Assembly: GCA_035525015.1 (NCBI GenBank)
Contig: DATLFC010000022.1
Coordinates: forward strand, 1-12,857
DNA from: DATLEX01 sp035525015
GTDB lineage: Bacteria; Acidobacteriota; Thermoanaerobaculia; Gp7-AA8
Direction of reading: 5' to 3'
Length of the DNA stretch: 12,857 nt
The notes beneath the pieces were generated by a model. The model ran no database searches, had not been told where the DNA came from, and worked only from the letters and a program-made list of their open reading frames with translations. Positions 1 to 5,426 of this stretch are shown piece after piece. The position numbers and the translations under genes are program-made. Positions within the stretch are counted from its first letter, which is position 1. Each line of letters opens with the position of its first letter.

Positions 1-340
1 AGGAGCGCTTCTCACCGGGCTGGATGGCGATCAGGCGGGGCAGGAACTGATGTCCCGGCACCTCCGATCCGATGCTCACCGTCACAGTCTGCGTGTCGGG
101 ATCGTACGTGACCTCGGGGACGAGGTCGGCGACGGCGATGGGCTGCGGCCGCTCGTTGGTGATGTCGTACCTGATCGGAATCCGGACCGACCGGCTCAGC
201 TGATCGCCGAAAACCTGGACGTCGACACGCACCTGGTTTTCGGTTCCGACGAGCCGGCGAGGCTCCTTCAGGTCGACGGATGACGAGCTGGCGCAACCGG
301 CCAGCACCAGAACGAATGGCAGAAACTTCCTCAAGGGCAT
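1..340 (-). CDS. Lipoprotein of unknown function, 3' end cut by the window edge
   Basis: The first 113 residues are visible; the C-terminus lies outside the window. The N-terminus is a short lipoprotein signal peptide: basic residues R4-K5, a hydrophobic run FLPFVLV and a lipobox LAGC with the acylated cysteine at residue 16, then a serine-rich linker. It is therefore probably anchored in a membrane by lipid. The mature part looks beta-rich and has no cysteine. It matches residues 31-112 of the upstream gene (394-1026) through VRVD, IRYDI/ITYQI, YDPD/YDAD, TVTVSIGSE/TITVSVGSE and PGEK, so the two are tandem paralogues, 53 bp apart and probably cotranscribed. The start is uncertain. ATG at 340 is only 1 nt from an AGGAGG, whereas an in-frame TTG at 334 lies 7 nt from it and is better placed. 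I do not recognise the family. Confidence 0.75.
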   Translation of the reverse strand, partial: MPLRKFLPFVLVLAGCASSSSVDLKEPRRLVGTENQVRVDVQVFGDQLSRSVRIPIRYDITNERPQPIAVADLVPEVTYDPDTQTVTVSIGSEVPGHQFLPRLIAIQPGEKRS

Positions 341-341
341 G

Positions 342-347
342 CCTCCT
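342..347 (-). promoter_or_regulatory. Ribosome binding site AGGAGG that favours a TTG start
   Basis: On the minus strand a perfect AGGAGG precedes the lipoprotein gene. It is 1 nt from the ATG at 340-338 but 7 nt from the in-frame TTG at 334-332. A 1-nt spacing is too short for normal initiation, so the TTG is the likelier start and the protein probably begins M-R-K-F-L. Confidence 0.6.
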
Positions 348-393
348 GGACCGAGAGCAACGCCCCACTCGTATGAGAAAGTCCTCGACTTCC

Positions 394-1026
394 CTAGCGC
401 AGCCCCTGCGCGTGGCGGTTGGAGGCATCGAAGCGTGAGCTCCGGCCGTCGAATCGCACCGGCAGCGAGTTGAGAAAGATCGTCCTGTTGGCGTTGAACC
501 ACTGATCGAACTGGTCGTCGGTCAGAGGAAGCGATGGGGCGGTCCTCCCCCTTTTCTGCCTCTCCAGCAACTCGCGGAAAGGGGCCAGGTTGCGAAGGAC
601 GTTCACCTTGATGCGGACGAACCGCGGCTCGGTCCGCGACGCCCGCATCCCGGAGGTCGAGCCGCCGAGAACGGCCGCCGTGGTGAAGACCTTCTTCTCG
701 CCCGGGCCAATCGTAGCCATGGCCGGAAATTCGCCCGCGGGCGGAATCTCGGAGCCGACGGAAACGGTGATCGTGCGGCTGTCGGCATCGTAGCTCGCCG
801 AGCAGCTCTTCGCCGCCACGGCGACGGCGATGTCGGAGAAGTTCTGAATCTGATAGGTGATGGCGATCGGCGATCCCGGACGGACGATCTCGGAAAGAAG
901 CTGCGCGTCGACGCGCACATCGAACTCACGGCCCACCGCCCGGTACGGATCCCCCATGTCGACGGACGCGGCGACCGCCGTCGACGCGACGAGGAACGAA
1001 GCAAGGACCACCGTGGCAGATTTCAT
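394..1026 (-). CDS. Exported beta-rich protein of unknown function, paralogue of the next lipoprotein
   Basis: A 210-residue protein. Residues 1-20 form a type I signal peptide (MKS, then a hydrophobic stretch ending AVA or VAA), so it is exported. Residues 31-112 match the lipoprotein at 1-340 and look like a beta-sandwich of alternating hydrophobic residues. A lone cysteine at 75 is not shared with the paralogue. Residues 150-210 are basic and polar, with a QWFNANR segment and no recognised domain. The start is set at 1026, where the signal peptide begins and a GGAGG lies 4 nt upstream. An in-frame extension to 1056 would put charged residues before the signal peptide and was not used. The 207-bp upstream gap (1027-1233) shows no convincing promoter or terminator to me. 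The gene probably shares a transcript with the lipoprotein 53 bp downstream. The family is not recognised. Confidence 0.75.
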   Translation of the reverse strand: MKSATVVLASFLVASTAVAASVDMGDPYRAVGREFDVRVDAQLLSEIVRPGSPIAITYQIQNFSDIAVAVAAKSCSASYDADSRTITVSVGSEIPPAGEFPAMATIGPGEKKVFTTAAVLGGSTSGMRASRTEPRFVRIKVNVLRNLAPFRELLERQKRGRTAPSLPLTDDQFDQWFNANRTIFLNSLPVRFDGRSSRFDASNRHAQGLR

Positions 1027-1233
1027 GGCACCTCCGCGGTCGGGAAGGTGCTTCAATCAGTCCCTGGCTGTACTGGAAGTCACCTCGACGAAAGCGATCA
1101 AGCTGTCTGTTTTCCGGCGTCGCGGCGGCCGATCGTGCCGCGCGGCGTCATTTCGGTCACAGAGCCATATTCGGGCCAATTATTTGAAACGGCCGTGAGG
1201 GGAATCACGAACCGCAAATGAATCTGCATTGCG

Positions 1234-3030
1234 TCAGTCGATCTTCAGGACGGCCAGGAAGGCTTCCTGCGGGATCTCCACCTTGCCGACCCGCTTCATC
1301 CGCTTCTTCCCTTCCTTCTGCTTCTCGAGAAGCTTGCGCTTGCGCGTGATGTCGCCGCCGTAGCACTTCGCCAGCACGTTCTTGCGAAGGGCCTTCACGG
1401 TCTCACGCGCTACCACGCGGTTGCCGATCGTCGCCTGCAGCGCCACCTCGAACATCTGCCGCGGGATGAACTCCTTCATCTTCTCGACGAGCAGCTTTCC
1501 CCGGGCATAGGCCTTGTCCGTGTGTACGATCAGGCTGAGCGCATCGAGCGGCTCGCCGTTGACGAGAATGTCCATCTTCACCAGTTCGCTCTCGCGATAG
1601 CCGATGAAGGAGTAGTCGAGGGAGGCATAGCCGCGCGAGATCGATTTGAGCTTGTCGAAGAAATCGAGAATGACTTCGTTGAGCGGCATTTCGAACACCA
1701 GCATGACCCGGTTGGTGCTGACGTACTCGAGCTTCTTCTGCTGGCCGCGCCGGTCGATCGCCAGAGCCAGAATCGGCCCGACGAACTCGTCGGTGCTCAG
1801 AATCGTCACTTCGAAGAACGGCTCCTCGATCTTGACGATCCTGGCGGGGTCGGGAAGCTTCTGCGGGTTGTCGACTTCGATCTCCTCACCGTCGCTCAGT
1901 TTGACGCGATAGCGGACGCCGGGCGCCGTGGTCAGCAGCTCCAGATTGAACTCGCGCTCGAGCCGTTCCTGGACGATCTCCATGTGCAGGAGACCGAGGA
2001 AACCGCAGCGGAACCCGAACCCGAGGGCCGCAGAGTTTTCCGGCTCGAAGCTGAACGAGGCGTCGTTCAGCTTCAGTTTTCCTACCGCGTCCCGCAGCAT
2101 CTCGTAGTCCTCGGTGATGATCGGGAAGAGGCCGGCGAACACCATCGGCTTCACGTCCTTGAAGCCGGGCAGCGGCGGCGGATTCTCCTTCGTGACCGTG
2201 ACCGTGTCGCCGATCTTGGCCTGCACGATGTCCTTGATGTTCGCCGAAAAGAAGCCGACCTCCCCCACGCCCAGCGAATCGACGGCCTTCGGTTTCGGCG
2301 TGAAGATCCCCATCTCCGTCACCTCGTACTCCCGGCCGGTGGAGAGGAACTTCACCCGGTTCCCGCGGCGCAGCTCGCCGTCCACGATGCGCACCAGACA
2401 CACGACGCCGCGGTAAGGGTCGTACCACGAGTCGAAGAGGAGAGCGCGGAGGGGCGCGCTCGGATCGCCCTTCGGCTGGGGGATGCGCGTGACGATCTTC
2501 TCCAGAATCTCCTCGACGCCGATGCCGGCCTTGGCCGACGCCAGCACCGCATCGTGGGCGTCGAGGCCGATCACGTTCTCGATCTGCTCACGCACCCGCT
2601 CCGGCTCGGCCGAGGGAAGGTCGACCTTGTTGATGACCGCGAGGACCTCGAGGTTGTTGTTGATGGCCAGATAGCTGTTGGCGAGCGTCTGCGCCTCCAC
2701 ACCCTGCGTGGCGTCGACCACCAGGACCGCTCCCTCGCACGCCGCCAGACTGCGAGACACCTCGTAGGAGAAGTCGACGTGCCCCGGTGTATCGATGAGG
2801 TTGAAGGTGTACTGCTGGCCGCTCCTGGCGCGGTACTGGAGGGTGACGGCGCGGGCCTTGATGGTGATCCCCCGCTCGCGCTCCAGATCCATGTCGTCGA
2901 GCATCTGCTCGTGCATGTCCCGCTGCTCGACGGCGCCGGTCATCTGCAGGATCCGGTCTGAGAGCGTCGTCTTGCCGTGGTCGATGTGAGCGATGATGGA
3001 GAAATTGCGAATGTGCTGTGGGTCGGGCAT
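1234..3030 (-). CDS. lepA: Elongation factor 4 (LepA), ribosome-associated GTPase
   Basis: LepA is a translational GTPase related to EF-G. It acts on ribosomes, and back-translocation and roles in initiation or ribosome biogenesis have been proposed. Visible motifs: G1 AHIDHGKTT (residues 14-22), switch I RGIT (53-56), G3 DTPGH (80-84), G4 NKVD (134-137) and G5 SAK (165-167). These are followed by the domain II, III and V regions and the LepA-specific C-terminus, with its CYGGDITRKRKLLEKQKEGK motif and basic tail. At 598 residues it is close to the usual length (about 600) and looks intact. I chose the ATG at 3030, which gives the usual short lead into IRNFSIIAHIDHGK. An in-frame GTG at 3054 would add eight residues. 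Neither start has a clear Shine-Dalgarno sequence. The gene is divergent from the dehydrogenase at 3100. The signal peptidase gene that often neighbours lepA is not here. Confidence 0.97.
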   Translation of the reverse strand: MPDPQHIRNFSIIAHIDHGKTTLSDRILQMTGAVEQRDMHEQMLDDMDLERERGITIKARAVTLQYRARSGQQYTFNLIDTPGHVDFSYEVSRSLAACEGAVLVVDATQGVEAQTLANSYLAINNNLEVLAVINKVDLPSAEPERVREQIENVIGLDAHDAVLASAKAGIGVEEILEKIVTRIPQPKGDPSAPLRALLFDSWYDPYRGVVCLVRIVDGELRRGNRVKFLSTGREYEVTEMGIFTPKPKAVDSLGVGEVGFFSANIKDIVQAKIGDTVTVTKENPPPLPGFKDVKPMVFAGLFPIITEDYEMLRDAVGKLKLNDASFSFEPENSAALGFGFRCGFLGLLHMEIVQERLEREFNLELLTTAPGVRYRVKLSDGEEIEVDNPQKLPDPARIVKIEEPFFEVTILSTDEFVGPILALAIDRRGQQKKLEYVSTNRVMLVFEMPLNEVILDFFDKLKSISRGYASLDYSFIGYRESELVKMDILVNGEPLDALSLIVHTDKAYARGKLLVEKMKEFIPRQMFEVALQATIGNRVVARETVKALRKNVLAKCYGGDITRKRKLLEKQKEGKKRMKRVGKVEIPQEAFLAVLKID

Positions 3031-3099
3031 GGGAATGCGCGGCCGGTCTAACACGAAACGTGGGGGTTGTCATCCCGCGGGCGATGATATCGTCGGGCC

Positions 3100-3888
3100 A
3101 TGGACCTCGGCCTGAAGGGGCGCGTGGCCATGGTCGCCGCGGCGAGCAAAGGCCTCGGCCGCGCGGTGGCCGAGGCGCTGGCGCGCGAGGGCTGCCGCCT
3201 GTCGATCTGCTCCCGCTCCACCGACAACCTCGATGCCGCCCGCCATACCATCGAGGATGCCGGCGGCGAGGTGCTCGCCGTCGCCTGCGACGTGTCGGAG
3301 CCGGGGGATCTCGAGCGGTGGGTCGAGGCCACCACCGCGACATTCGGGCAGGTCGACATCCTGGTGACCAACACCGGCGGCCCCCCGGCAGCGAAGTTCC
3401 TGCAGCTGACCGAAGAGCAGTGGCGGGCCGGCGTCGACTCCACGCTGATGAACGTGGTGCGCCTCTCCAGACTGGTCATCCCCGACATGCAGTCGCGGAA
3501 GTGGGGACGGATCGTCAACATCACGTCGCTCGTCGCCAAGCAGCCTCTCGAGCTGCTCACGATCAGCAGCACGCTGCGCGCCGGCCTCTCCGCGCTGACC
3601 AAGACCCTCGCCGATCAGGTGGCGCGCGACAACATCCTCGTCAATGCCATTCTCCCCGGCCACATCCTCACCGACCGGCAACGGCATCTGAGTGAGATCC
3701 GGTCAAAGGAGCTCGGCATCACCATCGACGAGTATGCGGAGCGCGTCGAGCAGTCGATTCCGATGGGCCGCTTCGGCCGGCCGCAGGAGATCGGCGACGC
3801 CGTGACGTTCCTCTGCAGCGAGCGCGCGAGCTACATCACCGGCGTCTCGCTGCAGGTGGACGGCGGCATCATCCGCAGCACGTTCTGA
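3100..3888 (+). CDS. SDR-family oxidoreductase with altered catalytic residues
   Basis: A 262-residue Rossmann-fold protein of the short-chain dehydrogenase/reductase family, of the length typical for 3-oxoacyl-ACP reductase-like members. The cofactor loop is degenerate: AASKGLG, with alanine at 14 where the glycine of TGxxxGxG is expected. The NNAG motif is NTGG (91-94). Serine 143 in NITS matches the catalytic serine. Thirteen residues later, where Tyr of YxxxK should be, there is Ser156, and the lysine position is Arg160. The C-terminal pattern GRFGRPQEIG...FLCSERASYITG...VDGG is standard for the family. A divergent bacterial SDR subgroup resembling beta-ketoacyl reductases is known to lack the tyrosine and lysine, and this protein fits it. 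Substrate and activity are unknown. The gene stands alone on the plus strand and converges on the next gene, 17 bp away. Confidence 0.9.
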   Translation: MDLGLKGRVAMVAAASKGLGRAVAEALAREGCRLSICSRSTDNLDAARHTIEDAGGEVLAVACDVSEPGDLERWVEATTATFGQVDILVTNTGGPPAAKFLQLTEEQWRAGVDSTLMNVVRLSRLVIPDMQSRKWGRIVNITSLVAKQPLELLTISSTLRAGLSALTKTLADQVARDNILVNAILPGHILTDRQRHLSEIRSKELGITIDEYAERVEQSIPMGRFGRPQEIGDAVTFLCSERASYITGVSLQVDGGIIRSTF

Positions 3889-3905
3889 CCACGCCGCCCG
3901 GCCTC

Positions 3906-4775
3906 TCACCACTCCGTGCCGTTCATCCGCGCCACGATCTTCGCCACCTCGATGTAGTCGGCCTCGTCTCCCAGCTCGTGCAGCGCGGCGGTGAAGAGCT
4001 GCGAGGTGAGGGCGAGCATCGGCGTGGAGGCGTGCTGGCCGTGCGCGAGCGAGGCGGCGATGCGGATGTCCTTGTCGTGCAGCGCGAGCTTGAAGACGAG
4101 CGGCCATCTGCCCTCGACGAGGCGCATCGGCATCAGGTTCTCCGATGCATTCGAGCGGCCGCTTCCGGCATTGGTGACGGCGAAGGCCGTCTTCATGTCG
4201 ATGCCGAACCGCTTCGCCACGAGCATGCACTCGGCCGTGATCCAGACCGTCGCCCCCATGATGGAGTTCGTCAGGACTTTGATCGCGTGCCCGGCCCCGA
4301 CACGGCCGACGTGGATGATCGTCTTCCCGCACAGCCGGAGCACCGCTTCCGCCCGCCCGAACCCCTCGTCGCTTCCGCCGATCATGATCGTGAGCGTGGC
4401 GTTCTCCGCGCCGACGACCGCCCCCGTGACCGGGGCGTCGACGAACTCGACGCCGAGTCCTGCCAGACGGCGGGCGGTCTCAATGCTGACATCGGGGTCG
4501 CCGCTGGTGGCGTCGATCCAGAGCGTCCCCTTGCGCAGCGAGGGGGTGAGCCTGTCGGCGATCTCGTCCACCTCGCGGCTCGTCGGCAGCATCGTGATCA
4601 CGACGTCCGCCGCGGCGCAGTCGGAAAGATCGCCCGCGAGTTTCGTCCCATGCTCGCGGGCGTGGCGCTCCCCCTTTTCCCGCGTCCGGTTCCAGACGAT
4701 GACCTGGTGTTCCTTCGCCAGGTGGCGGGCCATGGGATAGCCCATCGCGCCAAGGCCGATAAACCCGATTTTCAT
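3906..4775 (-). CDS. NAD(P)-dependent 3-hydroxyisobutyrate dehydrogenase-family oxidoreductase
   Basis: A 289-residue beta-hydroxyacid dehydrogenase of about the family's usual length. Members oxidise or reduce small hydroxyacids or aldehyde-acids such as 3-hydroxyisobutyrate, tartronate semialdehyde or succinic semialdehyde. Visible elements: the N-terminal dinucleotide motif GLGAMG (7-12), the substrate-loop motif DAPVTGA (113-119, usually DAPVSGG), the conserved lysine in GAGHAIKVLTN (K166, with N170) and KDIRIA in the helical C-terminal domain. The start was chosen at MKIGFIG because the dinucleotide fold begins there. The frame stays open upstream to 4856, but that extension runs through the inverted repeat. 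No Shine-Dalgarno sequence precedes the ATG. The gene has no cotranscribed metabolic partner, so the substrate cannot be assigned. Confidence 0.9.
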   Translation of the reverse strand: MKIGFIGLGAMGYPMARHLAKEHQVIVWNRTREKGERHAREHGTKLAGDLSDCAAADVVITMLPTSREVDEIADRLTPSLRKGTLWIDATSGDPDVSIETARRLAGLGVEFVDAPVTGAVVGAENATLTIMIGGSDEGFGRAEAVLRLCGKTIIHVGRVGAGHAIKVLTNSIMGATVWITAECMLVAKRFGIDMKTAFAVTNAGSGRSNASENLMPMRLVEGRWPLVFKLALHDKDIRIAASLAHGQHASTPMLALTSQLFTAALHELGDEADYIEVAKIVARMNGTEW

Positions 4776-4798
4776 ACCGTGGGATTGTATGGGACTGG

Positions 4799-4946
4799 TG
4801 GGAGACTGATCGAGACCCTCCGGCTCGCGTTGCAGAGAGAGAGGTAGCTTCAGCAATTGTCCACGGGAGGCACGCCCATTCGCCCGCCTTATCCGTGGTT
4901 GGGTCCGAGGTGGGCGCGTAGCTGAAGGGTCTCGATCAGTTTCTCA
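4799..4946 (+). ncRNA. Candidate structured RNA or long palindromic element with a 21-bp closing stem
   Basis: Bases 4799-4819 pair without a gap to 4926-4946: 19 Watson-Crick pairs plus two G-U pairs that exist only in a plus-strand RNA. The core, ACTGATCGAGACCCT and its complement, is 15 bp perfect. After one C-A mismatch the helix continues as 4821-4829 with 4915-4924. An asymmetric internal loop follows (4832-4853 and 4902-4912), then an upper hairpin: CAA/TTG, CCACGG (4861-4866) with CCGTGG (4893-4898) and AGGC/GCCT. A closing stem, a large central bubble and an upper stem-loop is the plan of 6S RNA, but I see no conserved 6S sequence. A weak -10-like TTGTAT (4785-4790) is placed to start transcription at the base of the stem, without a good -35. 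The alternative is a nonautonomous palindromic repeat. Confidence 0.4.
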
Positions 4947-4960
4947 ATGAGCACTAAATG

Positions 4961-4983
4961 AAAAAGGGGCGTTACGCCCCTTT
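4961..4983 (-). terminator. Rho-independent terminator downstream of the ferredoxin gene
   Basis: A perfect 9-bp stem, AAAGGGGCG (4963-4971) and CGCCCCTTT (4975-4983), closes a 3-nt loop. Read on the minus strand it runs into TTTTTCATTT, a standard intrinsic terminator 84 bp past the ferredoxin stop. On the plus strand the tail is only TTTAGATG, so it would act weakly there, but it sits 16 bp past the closing stem of the candidate RNA. Confidence 0.8.
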
Positions 4984-5067
4984 AGATGCCGCTTGCCGGC
5001 CGGTTGCTGATGCTTTTCAAACTCTATATCCGGAACAAAGTCAATTTAGTGACCTCGCTCACGATTT

Positions 5068-5334
5068 TCAAGTACGACTTTTATACCAGTCGGCGTTGAT
5101 TTGCGTGTACTCGGCCCATTTCTCGGGGACGAGGTCCCCTGGGAAGATCGCCTGCACAGGGCAGGCCGGCTCACAGGCTCCGCAATCGATGCATACCTCC
5201 GGGTCGATGTAGAGCATCGTCGCCTCGGCAAAGTCGGACTCATCCTTTCTGGGATGGATGCAGTCGACCGGACAGACCTCCACGCAGGCGGTGTCCTTCG
5301 TACCGATGCACGGCTCAGCGATCACGTACGTCAT
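5068..5334 (-). CDS. Seven-iron-type ferredoxin ([3Fe-4S] and [4Fe-4S])
   Basis: An 88-residue soluble electron carrier. The first motif is C9-x7-C17-x3-C21-P with an extra C25, and the second is C48-x2-C51-x2-C54-x3-C58-P. This is the layout of seven-iron bacterial ferredoxins such as that of Thermus. By family rule the [3Fe-4S] cluster would use C9, C17 and C58 and the [4Fe-4S] cluster C21, C48, C51 and C54. The missing CxxC in the first motif argues against two [4Fe-4S] clusters. The phrase CIGTKDTACVEVCPVDCIHP is highly conserved in this family. A GGAGGT lies 10 nt before the ATG. The gene has its own promoter (5368-5396) and terminator (4961-4983), so it is probably monocistronic. Its partners are not visible here. 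Confidence 0.95.
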   Translation of the reverse strand: MTYVIAEPCIGTKDTACVEVCPVDCIHPRKDESDFAEATMLYIDPEVCIDCGACEPACPVQAIFPGDLVPEKWAEYTQINADWYKSRT

Positions 5335-5367
5335 CTGGAAAACGACCTCCCGGGCGAATTGGGCGGC

Positions 5368-5396
5368 ATTCTAACAGTCACCGGTGAGGGTGACGA
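5368..5396 (-). promoter_or_regulatory. Sigma-70-type promoter of the ferredoxin gene
   Basis: On the minus strand, -35 TCGTCA (5396-5391, 4 of 6) is separated by exactly 17 bp from -10 TAGAAT (5373-5368, 5 of 6), preceded by TGT, an extended -10. Transcription would start near 5361, giving a leader of about 27 nt that contains the GGGAGGT ribosome binding site. The -35 lies in the loop and right-hand side of the hairpin at 5380-5411. Confidence 0.6.
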
Positions 5397-5411
5397 GTCA
5401 CCCGTCACGGT
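5380..5411 (-). other. Imperfect hairpin after the GreA-fusion stop codon
   Basis: The core is GGGTGA (5388-5393) and TCACCC (5398-5403) around CGAG, extended by ACCGGTGA/TCACGGT with bulges. It lies about 16 bp past the stop codon and could slow or end transcription. No T-tract follows on the minus strand, so it is not a convincing intrinsic terminator. Confidence 0.35.
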
Positions 5412-5426
5412 CGGATGGGCGGCCGG

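Noticed and set aside
1522..2961. A 479-codon open frame opposite lepA
   Set aside because: It is antisense to an intact, well-conserved lepA. Its composition is the Arg/Asp/Val/Leu-rich pattern expected from the reverse frame of GC-rich coding DNA, and it has no ribosome binding site or domain.
3031..3099. Divergent promoters between lepA and the SDR gene
   Set aside because: TTGTCA at 3067-3072 resembles a -35, but no -10 lies at 16-18 bp; the rest of the gap shows nothing convincing.
4799..4946. tRNA, SRP RNA, tmRNA or RNase P RNA
   Set aside because: None of the conserved bases or arms of these RNAs was found; only the overall shape suggests a 6S-like plan.
4984..5067. AT-richer stretch after the ferredoxin gene with TTGACT on the minus strand
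   Set aside because: The nearest TATA-like sequence (TATAGA) is only about 10 bp away, too close for a promoter, and no gene follows that would need one.
4958..5212. An 84-codon plus-strand open frame
   Set aside because: It starts in the terminator hairpin and overlaps the ferredoxin gene on the other strand; no supporting signal.
5380..5411. Intrinsic terminator for the GreA fusion
   Set aside because: The stem is present but bulged and no T-tract follows on the minus strand, so it was listed only as a hairpin.
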